DNA from: an uncultured Opitutales bacterium | GTDB lineage: Bacteria; Verrucomicrobiota; Verrucomicrobiia; Opitutales; Seribacteraceae | Length of the DNA stretch: 46,002 bases | Reading direction: 5' to 3' | Assembly (NCBI GenBank): GCA_905478775.1 | Contig: CAJQKB010000025.1 | Location: 1-46,002 of the forward strand | In this document: positions 25,880 through 34,858 of the stretch, in pieces | Layout: each line of letters opens with the position of its first letter | How positions within the stretch are numbered: position 1 is the stretch's first letter | Notes under the pieces: generated by a model | What the model saw: the letters and a program-made list of their open reading frames with translations, nothing else | What the model was told of the DNA's origin: nothing | The model's database searches: none | Translations under genes and position numbers: made by a program

Positions 25880-28800
25880 ACCTGCAGATCACTCCTTTTT
25901 TAATTTTTTGTTTTTGGATTGGAATCGTTCAATTATTTGCACTCGACCCAGTTACCTCGGACCACTTCCTTTTACCTACCGACTCCAATCAAACAGAACA
26001 AATAAAGATCAATCGAATTGGAGAAGAAAAAATTCGCCTCTCTGATGATTCCGAGCTCACTGGATATTTAATTAGACTCGATACCGAGCAAAATTTATTT
26101 TGGCAAAATAAATCGATTTCGGGAGAAATTAATTTTGATTATAAATCAGTTTCAAACATTTTTTTTAATCGGTCTAGTCCTCCTAAAAAAGTAATATCCA
26201 AAAAAGAAAAGGCACTACGGTTATACTTCAAAAACGGAGATAAGTTGAAATGTAATTTTATTGAATTAACCAAAAATCACCTGCTAGTAGAGACAGGGTT
26301 CTCCGATCCGATCAAGGCCCCAATTGATGCTATTCAAAAATTGGAATTTCTTCCCACTACCCATGAATCTCTTTTCGATCCTTCAATGGGAATGGAAAAA
26401 TGGAAGAAAAGTAATAGTAAATCATGGTCCTATGAAGATGGGGATTTTGTATCCATATTTTCAGGTAGTACCGGCAAGTCACTACCCAGAAAAGATGTCA
26501 TCGAAATCGAATTTGATGCGGAATGGGAACGGTCTTTTTATCTAGCCTTGAGAATTTTTTCCGATTCCGATGGGTCAAGTTATGGAAATGTTGGCTACCA
26601 TCTCTCTTTTTCAAATAACAGGATTAATCTACAGGCAAACAAGAGGATAAAAGGCCGAATAATCAGAGAAACGTTAGGCTCATTAATAGTCCAGGAAATG
26701 ATTAATCAAAAGAAAGTAAACATTTCATTACTGGCACACCGTGGAAAAAAAGAATTTATCATTTTCATCAATGGGAAACAGGTGGCCCATTGGAAGGATT
26801 CAACTGAAGATTTCCAACCCGATGGAGATGGGATTCTTTTTATCAATCAGGGTGGAAATTCATATATCCGGCTAAAGGAAGTAAATATTGCCGGTTGGAA
26901 TGGTTCCTTTTTCCCTTCAAAGGAAAAGGAGATGCCTGCTCCCGAAAATTCAAATTATATTATCTTCACGAACGGTGACTCCACGATTTTGAATTCAATT
27001 TCAGGAGAAGAAAATGCCTTTTCTCTCGGTACAAAAAGAGGGATATTCAGTCTTCCCTTGAGCCGTGTTCAAAGTGTTCATTTCAATAAGGAATCTCTCC
27101 TGCCCCAAGCCGAAAAATCGAAAGAGCAAATTTTGCTTACTCAATCTCTCGGTCAGATAAGTTGTAATATTTTATCCATTTCAAAGGAGACTTTACATGC
27201 TGTTCATCCAGATTTTGGAAAATTCAAGATTTCTCTGGATACTGTTCAACAAATGAAATGTAATCAACATTTACTTAGACTGCGTAACTACTTAGGTAAA
27301 ATTGATGAAGCCCAAAAAGCCCTCAATAAACAAAACCCGGAACTTGCCCTTTCCATTCTTGATTCCCAACCCAAAGACTTACGATCCTGGTATTGGTCAA
27401 GACTTTCGTTTCTCGCCAAATGCATGCAGTCCAAAGAAATCCTAAGTTTTTCCCCACATCCAGAGAAAGGGCTTTTTTCCGTATCCTTCGCAGGTAATGA
27501 AGATACGGTTCTTACTCTGTGTAAAGAAGGAGAATATGCCTTGTGGAGCGGGCATGCAAAGTTGGCTTCAGGTTCTTTCTCCGATCCCGCGAAATTCCCC
27601 AATGAAGTGGGTCGTTTTTCCAATGAGGCACAACGCGCCGTTACTCTCTCGAATCCCTACTGGATCGGGCAAACAGAAATCACTCAGGAACAATACGAAA
27701 TTGTCACATCTAAAAATCCAAGTCTCGACAAAAATAGTTCATTCCCCGTGGTATGTTCATGGTTCGACGCACAAAAATTTTGCAAAGAATTAAATAAACA
27801 ACAAAAACCGCCCACGGGGTATATTTGGAGATTGCCCACAGAGACCGAGTGGGAACATGCCTGCCGTGCCGGCAGCGATGGCCCCTACTGTGAAAGTATA
27901 GTAGGACCAATGAACCACGATGTGGAACTCAGTGAAAAACACCTTGATCAATACGGCTGGTTTGCCGGTAATTCCGGAAATAAGATTCATCCAGTTAAAC
28001 AAAAGCTTCCAAATTCACTTGGACTTTATGACATGCATGGAAATGTTTGGGAATGGTGTCTCGACTCAACACAGAGTGAAAAGGTAAATATGCTTGAACA
28101 ACGAGTTTCGGGGGAAATTAATCCTTTCTCTACCACCGGAAATTGGAAAACCTTACGCGGCGGTTGTTACGATGTAAAGGCTGACCGTTGTCGTTCAGCT
28201 TATCGGGGAGCGAATGCACCTTCAATTGTACAGGGTGACCGTGGATTCCGTATCGTTCTAGGTCCGATTCTTAATTACGAAGGAAATTCAACCAGAAATG
28301 AATTTTCCAATAAGACTATAGGCTTCGATCAATTCAAACTTACTCTTCTCCCTATTTTACCAAAAACTTTTTTGATGGGAAGTCCGGGTATGCTATCCTC
28401 ACCCAAGGCAATCACCCGGGCATTTGGAAATGAATTCATTACCGGTTCGAGTGATGGAGTAGTAGGAATTACCGATTTTTCAGGTCGACCGTTGGAGCAA
28501 ATTGCCGACCTCAATTCATCGATTACCAGTATTGATGCAACCACAGATAAGCAGTGGATCCTTGCGGGGTGTGCAAATGGAGAGGTGTACTTGTTTGATG
28601 GAAAATCACTGAAATTAAAACATAAGCTCACGCAGCATACCTTCGCGGTAACCAGTTCGGTATTTGCTCCGAACGGTCGGAGTTTTTCGACTTCTGGGTT
28701 GGATGGTAAATTGCATACTTACCGCCTGCCCAAAGCAGATAAAAAATGGTCGGTCTACGGAACCGATCACAATACCAGTTTCGATTTCCTCGAATACAAT

Positions 28801-29544
28801 TCTGATGGGTCGAGAATTCTGACATCCGGGTTGGGCGTGCTTCCCAAATTATTTAATGCTCATAACGGAAAGGAAATTAAGTTAAACCCATTTCCGTATA
28901 TTGGATGCGTGAAAAGCCGATTTTTTCCGAATGAGGAATCTTTTGTCTCTGTCACGCAATCGGGAATGTTGCTGTTTACCGAAACTAGCCGCGGACTGGT
29001 TTATCAGATTGTAAAATTAAACCTGAAAAACATTATTGATTTTTCATTCTCCCCCTATGGAAAAAGAATCATTTTCTCGACAAGTGAAGGAATTTGTTCA
29101 GTTAGAAAGACTCCCATCATTAATAATATTTGTATTCAGGACGAAACGAAAGGATTCAAACAATCTCCCGATTTCTTCTTTGCTTTAGCCGATAAAACTG
29201 AACCCTATTCAAAACAACTGCCAGACTTCCTCACAGATCTTGACGCTCCTGTTGAACCTGACTTTTCAAAAAAAGGATATCGACTTTCCCCCGATAAAAA
29301 GCTCGTACTGACAACACTTGATGGAGCCCTGCGATTGTGGTGTTTTGAAACGGGTCAGTGGATCTCTACTCTTGGAGATCAACTTATTTCTCCGTTTGTT
29401 GATTGCGCATTTTCACCCGACGGAAGCCTTATCGTAGCAAAGCTTAAAACGAATGAATTGCTCATTTATCCTACCACTATTCCTCCTGCTTTGAGTAGTC
29501 CTGAATATAAAGTATTTAACCAAGTCGAATCTTGGTTTGATTAA
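25876..29544 (+). CDS. Secreted fusion: SUMF1/FGE-like domain with WD40-type propeller
   Basis: A 1222-residue protein starting at ATG 25876, which overlaps the toroid stop by 4 nt. It has a signal peptide (residues 1-22), then a beta-rich LamG/DUF1080-like region (about 150-360). A SUMF1-like domain spans about 570-797: PYWIGQTEITQEQYE, GYIWRLPTETEWEHACRAGS, LYDMHGNVWEWC, GDRGFRIVLG. WD40-type propeller repeats follow (about 840-1210, for example FAVTSSVFAPNGRSFSTSGLDGKL). The active-site Cys pair of true formylglycine-generating enzyme is not seen; the equivalent loop reads GGCYDVKADRCRSAYR. The domain may therefore be structural. It closes the seven-gene operon. Confidence 0.85.
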   Translation: MNLQITPFLIFCFWIGIVQLFALDPVTSDHFLLPTDSNQTEQIKINRIGEEKIRLSDDSELTGYLIRLDTEQNLFWQNKSISGEINFDYKSVSNIFFNRSSPPKKVISKKEKALRLYFKNGDKLKCNFIELTKNHLLVETGFSDPIKAPIDAIQKLEFLPTTHESLFDPSMGMEKWKKSNSKSWSYEDGDFVSIFSGSTGKSLPRKDVIEIEFDAEWERSFYLALRIFSDSDGSSYGNVGYHLSFSNNRINLQANKRIKGRIIRETLGSLIVQEMINQKKVNISLLAHRGKKEFIIFINGKQVAHWKDSTEDFQPDGDGILFINQGGNSYIRLKEVNIAGWNGSFFPSKEKEMPAPENSNYIIFTNGDSTILNSISGEENAFSLGTKRGIFSLPLSRVQSVHFNKESLLPQAEKSKEQILLTQSLGQISCNILSISKETLHAVHPDFGKFKISLDTVQQMKCNQHLLRLRNYLGKIDEAQKALNKQNPELALSILDSQPKDLRSWYWSRLSFLAKCMQSKEILSFSPHPEKGLFSVSFAGNEDTVLTLCKEGEYALWSGHAKLASGSFSDPAKFPNEVGRFSNEAQRAVTLSNPYWIGQTEITQEQYEIVTSKNPSLDKNSSFPVVCSWFDAQKFCKELNKQQKPPTGYIWRLPTETEWEHACRAGSDGPYCESIVGPMNHDVELSEKHLDQYGWFAGNSGNKIHPVKQKLPNSLGLYDMHGNVWEWCLDSTQSEKVNMLEQRVSGEINPFSTTGNWKTLRGGCYDVKADRCRSAYRGANAPSIVQGDRGFRIVLGPILNYEGNSTRNEFSNKTIGFDQFKLTLLPILPKTFLMGSPGMLSSPKAITRAFGNEFITGSSDGVVGITDFSGRPLEQIADLNSSITSIDATTDKQWILAGCANGEVYLFDGKSLKLKHKLTQHTFAVTSSVFAPNGRSFSTSGLDGKLHTYRLPKADKKWSVYGTDHNTSFDFLEYNSDGSRILTSGLGVLPKLFNAHNGKEIKLNPFPYIGCVKSRFFPNEESFVSVTQSGMLLFTETSRGLVYQIVKLNLKNIIDFSFSPYGKRIIFSTSEGICSVRKTPIINNICIQDETKGFKQSPDFFFALADKTEPYSKQLPDFLTDLDAPVEPDFSKKGYRLSPDKKLVLTTLDGALRLWCFETGQWISTLGDQLISPFVDCAFSPDGSLIVAKLKTNELLIYPTTIPPALSSPEYKVFNQVESWFD

Positions 29545-29641
29545 CTTCATAAAATCGAAAATTTATTTTAAGGTTGTATCGAGATTTGCAAGTGATACCT
29601 ATTAATCATTGCCCAATCTTTGCTCAAATAATTTTACTACA

Positions 29642-30151
29642 GTGAAAACAAAAGTTTGCTTACAATTCGTATCTGTTTTTGGACTTCCTTTTATTTTTTT
29701 CTTGTTACTAGGTTGCTGGGGAAGTTCCCCCACTGCATTGCCTGATGCTCCCCCACCCTATCCGGACTCACCGTTTCCACAAGGAAGTCAAACTGGTACT
29801 TATTCCCCACCACCTTCGCCAGACCCGTACGGTAGAAACTACGAAAATAGAGAAAAAACAAGAGCTCGGGACTACTCAAAAAAGAATTCAGCCTCAAAGC
29901 AGTCTCGCCCCTATGACAATCTTTATAGCATTGAAGCGATTGGTACTATTTGGGTTTTAATACAAGATAAATTCGGTAATGAGTTACAATGGGTAAGCTT
30001 AATGGCAGGGGACAAAATCCCCATAAATCATAATGGTCCACTCACTATCACATGTTCATCAGGGGAGTCGCTTAAAATTACCGACCCTATGGGCAAACTC
30101 TTTAAACCAGCAGGTTTAAAAAAAGGGATTACAATAGTTCGCCTGCCTTAA
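29642..30151 (+). CDS. Lipoprotein with C-terminal RodZ-C-like domain
   Basis: A 169-residue lipoprotein starting at GTG 29642: basic start (MKTKVCLQF), hydrophobic helix, and lipobox LLGC with the acylated Cys. A Pro/Ser/Tyr-rich spacer follows (PPPYPDSPFPQGSQTGTYSPP), then a beta domain at the end (IGTIWVLIQDKFGNELQWVSLMAGDKIPI...GPLTITCSSGESL) resembling the C-terminal DUF4115 domain of RodZ. A TTG at 29609 would add 11 residues before the lipoprotein signal and is less likely. Function unknown; the similarity is by eye. Confidence 0.68.
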   Translation: MKTKVCLQFVSVFGLPFIFFLLLGCWGSSPTALPDAPPPYPDSPFPQGSQTGTYSPPPSPDPYGRNYENREKTRARDYSKKNSASKQSRPYDNLYSIEAIGTIWVLIQDKFGNELQWVSLMAGDKIPINHNGPLTITCSSGESLKITDPMGKLFKPAGLKKGITIVRLP

Positions 30152-30154
30152 TTA

Positions 30155-30195
30155 AAATTGATCGAACAAGAATTCAACTTGTTTGATTAATTTTT
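30155..30195. terminator. Bidirectional terminator between converging lipoprotein genes
   Basis: A hairpin with stem ATCGAACAAG / CTTGTTTGAT (30161-30170 and 30178-30187, one G-U pair, 7-nt loop) is flanked by A-rich sequence on the left and TTTTT on the right, so it works for both directions. Confidence 0.72.
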
Positions 30196-30201
30196 CGGAA
30201 A

Positions 30202-30642
30202 TCAAAATTTAAATATTTTCTTGGTGTTTTGTTCCTGTAAAAGCTCAGGAGGCAATTGCTCTAGTCTAATATTTACATAAGCACAAAGTCCTTTGAGAAA
30301 CTTAAAGGAAATTAAACTCCACCCATACACTTCGTCGGTTGTTTCATCAAATACTGGTCTTCGATAATCCCAAAGATAACCATTTCCTCCATCTAAGCTT
30401 TTACCGTCCGGTTCTCCCATTAGTTCCTGAATTTCAATTCTATTTCTCCCTAAGGATAAAGCCTCCAAATTACTTTTTCGATAGACAACCTTATACTCTG
30501 GCTTTTCCAATTGGACTGCTTGGGGTTCCGCAATGTTTTCTCTAGATTGATTACCCACCGAACGGTTGTATTCAACCTGCGTACAAGATCCAACGACAAG
30601 TAGACAAGTGAAAACAAAAAAAGGATAAATCAAAAATTTCAT
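30202..30642 (-). CDS. Lipoprotein with BamE/SmpA-like fold
   Basis: A 146-residue lipoprotein: signal helix and lipobox VVGSC (Cys20), then LEALSLGRNRIEIQELMGEPDGKSLDGGNGYLWDYR, a pattern common to BamE/SmpA-type lipoproteins (G-s--ev---lG-P-------YY). Members of that fold sit in the outer membrane; BamE itself supports beta-barrel assembly. Here the match is to the fold, not to BamE specifically. It converges on the RodZ-C-like lipoprotein gene. Confidence 0.7.
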   Translation of the reverse strand: MKFLIYPFFVFTCLLVVGSCTQVEYNRSVGNQSRENIAEPQAVQLEKPEYKVVYRKSNLEALSLGRNRIEIQELMGEPDGKSLDGGNGYLWDYRRPVFDETTDEVYGWSLISFKFLKGLCAYVNIRLEQLPPELLQEQNTKKIFKF

Positions 30643-30742
30643 TATCTACTGTAAATAAACAATATGATTAAGGGCAACATTGGAAAATTGCCAAAAAATT
30701 AAGATTTAGGAGGCTTTATAGTGATTAAAACCTAAATTAAAT

Positions 30743-30835
30743 TGGCGGAGAGAACGGGATTCGAACCCGTGGAGGGACTATTAGCCCCTCACCGGTTTAG
30801 CAAACCAGCGCATTCGACCACTCTGCCATCTCTCC
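30743..30835 (-). tRNA. tRNA-Ser (anticodon GCU)
   Basis: On the minus strand the sequence folds as a class II tRNA: acceptor GGAGAGA pairing with TCTCTCC, anticodon loop TTGCTAA with GCU (reads AGC/AGU), a long variable arm (GGGGCTAATAGTCCCTC region), and T-loop GGTTCGAATCC. CCA is encoded at the 3' end (30745-30743). It lies between the lipoprotein gene and the Sel1 gene. Confidence 0.95.
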
Positions 30836-30902
30836 TAATAATATTTTGATAAACTTTTATCAGTTGCAATGCAATGAGAATAAATTTTGTAGAATAAGAG
30901 GT

Positions 30903-32363
30903 TTACTTATGCGCATTCATAAGCTGTAAAGTTTTCAAGTTCTTTTTCGCAATTTCATCTCCACCTTGAGCAGCTCGGGAAAACCATTCAAGTGATTTTT
31001 GGGTATCTTTTTGAACTCCTTTGCCCCGTAAATACATAATGCCTAGGTAGCGAGCAGATTCTGGATTTCCACGATTAGCAGACTGAAGAAATAATGGATA
31101 GGCACGACTCGGATCAACACTTACACCGCGCCCAAAATAATACTTCTTCGCCATTTCCAAATCATCGTTAGGAATATTGGACGATCGTAATCTTGATGTA
31201 GGTTTCAGTTGAGTTGGAGAAGGTGAAAAAGAGGAATCTGGTAATTCTGGCGGCTTAGGCAAAACAGAAGGTTGATTATCAGATTTCACATTATCATAAA
31301 TCGAGGGCAATCGGTTAAGAGTCGGTTTAAATTCAGTAGTTGCAGTTTCAGCTGTGCTAATTATCGAAGGATCCGGAGGTAAAGGAGGCGGTTCATTATA
31401 GGAGGGATTAGTAGGTGAAGGAACCGAATTATCAGACTGCTGCATTAAAGATTGAGTATTTCCAGTCGTTTGGTTCGCCAAAAGTTGTTCGTATTCATAA
31501 ATTTTTTCCGAGGCATTTTCTCGATCTTGCAGAAGAGCCAAATTCGCATAGCGAAGTGCGAGATCAATCTTTGCAGGTCCAGTCAGACCGTAGGCATAAA
31601 AATGGGCCACAATTAATTGAGAAGTGGTATACCCACGGTCGGCGGCAGCTTGAAAGTGAACTAAGGCCATTTTGTAGTCCTCCTCAACCCCAATTCCTTT
31701 AAAATAGCACCTCCCTAAAAAGTGATGAGCTGCAGGAAGTTGCTTTTTGGCAACTTCTTCAAGAATCGAAACACCTCCAGGTAAGTCTTTTCCAATATTA
31801 ATATTTTGACCTCCAATTGCATTGGCATGAAGTTTAAGTAAAGCATGTTGCACCGAAGCGGGACCATAGCCTACTATTGATGCACTCGCATAGTGTTTCG
31901 CTGCAAATTGTAGGTCTGCACTTAGATTGGGTTCCACCTCTTCCGCTGTAAATATCTCCGCGAGTACATAAGATGCGATTGGGTCACCAGAATTTGCATT
32001 TTTTACCACCATACCATCCGGGTCTTTAAAGACATTATTATAGTAGCTATTCACTTTTTCTGCATTGGGTCCGAGAGGTGGAAACCGATGTAGATAACCG
32101 ATCGTGAAAAGACCGAGCCAATGATTAGTTTCTGTGGATAAATTTGCCCAATAGCTCGCTTTATCAAAAGAAATTTCTAAGCCTTTATCCCCGTGAATAT
32201 AACAAAGAGCCAAAAATGCCTGGGCATAGGAGTCTCCATCTTGAGCACTCGACTCTAAGTTTTTTAAGTCTGACTCCATCCATTTGCTTCCTTCATTTCC
32301 AGAAAGTAAAATGGGTCCAAACAATAGATGAATTAAAAGAAGAATTTTAGGAATGTAGTGCAT
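30903..32363 (-). CDS. Secreted Sel1/TPR-like repeat protein
   Basis: A 486-residue exported protein from ATG 32363 (the frame extends upstream to 32432, but the signal peptide ILLLIHLLFGPILLSGNEG fits the later start). Sel1 repeats of about 36 residues are visible near the middle (AAHHFLGRCYFKGIGVEEDYKMALVHFQAAADRG) and at the end (AKKYYFGRGVSVDPSRAYPLFLQSANRGN and SARYLGIMYLRGKGVQKDTQKSLEWFSRAAQGG). A Pro/Ser/Thr-rich linker of about 70 residues lies between them. Sel1 repeats mediate protein contacts, often in envelope complexes. No neighbour suggests a partner. Confidence 0.83.
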   Translation of the reverse strand: MHYIPKILLLIHLLFGPILLSGNEGSKWMESDLKNLESSAQDGDSYAQAFLALCYIHGDKGLEISFDKASYWANLSTETNHWLGLFTIGYLHRFPPLGPNAEKVNSYYNNVFKDPDGMVVKNANSGDPIASYVLAEIFTAEEVEPNLSADLQFAAKHYASASIVGYGPASVQHALLKLHANAIGGQNINIGKDLPGGVSILEEVAKKQLPAAHHFLGRCYFKGIGVEEDYKMALVHFQAAADRGYTTSQLIVAHFYAYGLTGPAKIDLALRYANLALLQDRENASEKIYEYEQLLANQTTGNTQSLMQQSDNSVPSPTNPSYNEPPPLPPDPSIISTAETATTEFKPTLNRLPSIYDNVKSDNQPSVLPKPPELPDSSFSPSPTQLKPTSRLRSSNIPNDDLEMAKKYYFGRGVSVDPSRAYPLFLQSANRGNPESARYLGIMYLRGKGVQKDTQKSLEWFSRAAQGGDEIAKKNLKTLQLMNAHK

Positions 32364-32497
32364 TGGATATTTTCGACATTTTCTACTTTTTACCTGTAAG
32401 TAGGCAAGCTTACTATTTTGAACGCTTTTCAAATTGCTTGCGAGGAAAGAGATAAATTGTTTAACCTTCTGAATCTGCTTTCAACTTTACTCTATCT

Positions 32498-32971
32498 ATG
32501 GACTTATCTGATCACTCCCCATCAACCCTGCGTAACCCAGGAAAAGAAACTATTAGGCAATTTGTTATTTATGCCGAAAATAAAGTCGGTTGGCTAAACG
32601 ACTTTCTTGGCATGTTAAAATCACAGGACATTCATGCCCTGGCGATTTCAGTACTGGACACTACTGATTCAGCCGTTATTCGCCTGGTAACGAATTACCC
32701 GAAGGAAACTGCACAACTTCTAAAATCTCGCTCCATCAGTTTTACCGAAAGGAATATTATAGCGGTTGAGATTCAGAATGAAGACTCCCTTCATTTAATA
32801 ACCCAGTCGCTACTTCACGCAGAAATTAATATCCATTATGTCTACCCCTTTCTTCACCAGCCTAATAATAAGCCGGTACTAGCCTTGGCCATGGAAGACG
32901 AAGATATAGGAGAAGAAGCATTGCAAAAGCACGGAATGCGGGTGCTCTCGCTTGATGATTTTACTCGTTAA
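32498..32971 (+). CDS. Tandem ACT-domain protein
   Basis: A 157-residue cytoplasmic protein with two ACT domains. The first (about 18-75) contains FVIYAENKVGWLNDFLGMLKSQDIHALAISVLDT. The second (about 85-150) begins IIAVEIQNEDSLHLITQSLLHAEINIHYVYP. ACT domains bind amino acids or similar ligands; stand-alone tandem forms are presumed regulators. It has no ribosome-binding site and lies upstream of the divergent Sel1 gene. It converges on the NamZ-like gene with 6 nt between stops. Confidence 0.85.
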   Translation: MDLSDHSPSTLRNPGKETIRQFVIYAENKVGWLNDFLGMLKSQDIHALAISVLDTTDSAVIRLVTNYPKETAQLLKSRSISFTERNIIAVEIQNEDSLHLITQSLLHAEINIHYVYPFLHQPNNKPVLALAMEDEDIGEEALQKHGMRVLSLDDFTR

Positions 32972-32977
32972 AGTTGC

Positions 32978-34249
32978 TTAATAGAGCAGATAAGGCTTAA
33001 CGGTAGTCTTAAATTGTGCGGAATAAGCATTCCACTCGGCGAGGAATAACTTAGTGTTCACTTGCCCCCCTTCTTTTTCCAAGGCATTCCACCAGGTCTG
33101 CGAGCCTACATGTTTATTAAATAGTGCGATTTCTGACTCGCTCGCTTGAGTAAATGGGCTAGGCGTCTGCCATAAGGCAGAAAGTTGCATCATGTAAAAG
33201 GGAAGTGCAGTGGGTTGCCAGGAGCTCCAATCGTTAATTATGATATAAACTCCTTCAATCGATTCGCCGTCTGCTTTTTTTATAGTTTTTACCTGAAAAG
33301 AAAGTCCAGGAATTTGAAATCGATCTAATTCCGATTTGAGAACAGACGCTTTTTTGCCTTCGTAAGTCAAAAAACGAAAAGGATGTTCCGTACCAATACC
33401 GTGTTTAAATTTTCCCATTTGTGCTCCAAGGCCAGTCATAGGGTAACCTGCCACGGAGTCTAAAGTTGGGATATTGGGTGAAGTAGGATGCCAGGAAAGA
33501 CCAGTTTGTGGCCAGGTCATTTGTCGAGTCCAACCAATCATTGGCACGATAACCAATTTTCCTTTTTTGCGATTCACCTCCTCGGTCTTCAGAACACCAG
33601 ACACTTTTTTGGACCACAAAGCCAATTCACCGATTGTCATCCCATGTACAAAGGGGATTTGAAATGCACCCACATAACTCATACAAACTTCATCCATAGA
33701 AGGTCCGGCAACCTTTTCCCCTCCCAGTGGGTTTGGTCTATCTAAGATCACTACCTCGACTCCTTCCTCAAAGCAGGCTTCCATAACATATCTCATGCAA
33801 CTGATATAGGTATAGCATCGAACCCCGACATCTTGCAGGTCAACGACTAAGCTATCAATTTCACTCAGCATTTTTTTCGTGGGTTTACGAAATTTTCCAT
33901 ACAGAGAAAAAACAGGCAATCCTGTCTTTTGATCTATTTTATCGTCTACTGGAACAGACGCTTTTTCGTCGCCATAAATACCATGTTCTGGCCCAAATAA
34001 AGCGACTAAGTTGACATCAGATGAGCGAACAAAAACATCCACAGTACTTTCGCCCCTCCCATTTTTTCCTGCCGGGTGAGTTAATAAACCAACTCGCTTT
34101 CCTTGAAGAACGGAAAATTTACTCTCTTCCAAGTAATCAATTCCCAATTGAATAGATGGTTCTCTGGCAAAGGATTCGATGCATACCAATAAAAATAGAA
34201 AAACTAATTTAAAAAGTGTAATGCCGGAGATCAGTGATTTTTTACTCAT
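32978..34249 (-). CDS. NamZ-like exo-beta-N-acetylmuramidase (DUF1343)
   Basis: A 423-residue exported protein with a signal peptide (about 1-28) and the DUF1343 signature: GKRVGLLTHPAG, LFGPEHGIYGD, SLVVDLQDVGVRCYTYISCM and ILDRPNPLGGEKVAGP. The founding member NamZ of Bacillus removes N-acetylmuramic acid from muropeptide ends, so this gene is probably a peptidoglycan-recycling enzyme in the periplasm. It is the last gene of the rodA-RNase G run, 24 nt after DUF2062, which fits cell-wall context. Confidence 0.9.
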   Translation of the reverse strand: MSKKSLISGITLFKLVFLFLLVCIESFAREPSIQLGIDYLEESKFSVLQGKRVGLLTHPAGKNGRGESTVDVFVRSSDVNLVALFGPEHGIYGDEKASVPVDDKIDQKTGLPVFSLYGKFRKPTKKMLSEIDSLVVDLQDVGVRCYTYISCMRYVMEACFEEGVEVVILDRPNPLGGEKVAGPSMDEVCMSYVGAFQIPFVHGMTIGELALWSKKVSGVLKTEEVNRKKGKLVIVPMIGWTRQMTWPQTGLSWHPTSPNIPTLDSVAGYPMTGLGAQMGKFKHGIGTEHPFRFLTYEGKKASVLKSELDRFQIPGLSFQVKTIKKADGESIEGVYIIINDWSSWQPTALPFYMMQLSALWQTPSPFTQASESEIALFNKHVGSQTWWNALEKEGGQVNTKLFLAEWNAYSAQFKTTVKPYLLY

Positions 34250-34273
34250 TTGAATAGGTTTGATAATTAATGA

Positions 34274-34858
34274 TTATTTAGTAATTTGCGGCTTCTTGTA
34301 AAGCTTTGCCAGCACATTGTAGGAAAAAATAGAAATAACCCCAAAGAAAACTCCGATCACTGCTCCACCTACAAACATTGGAGGAAAAGTATCGAGCAAT
34401 TCCCAAAGATCATTGAGTTTGAAATTCGACCAGTCGTACTCGGAGCTTAAAAGGGGATTTTTCTTACTTTTAAATCCAGCTAGCTCTAAAAGTATTCTTC
34501 CAATCTTATAATCAGCAAAGTAAATGGGCCCCATCGTGAAAGGATTTGAAATCCATTGTAAAGCCACAATAACGGGCAGATTAGCACGGGTAAATAGAGC
34601 GAGGAAAAATACAATCAGCATTTGAATACCCACTAGGGGAGAAAATGATATTACCATTCCCCAAAAGAGGGCTGGCTTGATTGCCTTTCCTTTAAATGAC
34701 CATAGGTAAGCTCTTTTATAAGCTGTTTCTGCGAACCATTTTAAAACAGGATAGTTATGAATATTGGATCGCCTGGGAAGTGGACGCATCCAACGCTTGA
34801 GTCGACGAATACGTTTAAATCGTAATTCTTGTGCTTCTTGAGATTCAGTAGAATTCAC
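34274..34858 (-). CDS. DUF2062 membrane protein
   Basis: A 194-residue protein with membrane helices in the middle and near the C-terminus, and the DUF2062 core FSPLVGIQMLIVFFLALFTRANLPVIVALQWISNPFT. DUF2062 occurs alone or fused to glycosyltransferases. Its role is unknown. It overlaps the glycerate kinase stop by 4 nt (ATGA) and precedes the NamZ-like gene by 24 nt. Confidence 0.88.
   Translation of the reverse strand: MNSTESQEAQELRFKRIRRLKRWMRPLPRRSNIHNYPVLKWFAETAYKRAYLWSFKGKAIKPALFWGMVISFSPLVGIQMLIVFFLALFTRANLPVIVALQWISNPFTMGPIYFADYKIGRILLELAGFKSKKNPLLSSEYDWSNFKLNDLWELLDTFPPMFVGGAVIGVFFGVISIFSYNVLAKLYKKPQITK

Noticed and set aside
28370-28390. Second FGE start motif (FLMGSPG) as a separate SUMF1 domain
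   Set aside because: The propeller-like sequence starts at once after it, so no complete second domain is present.
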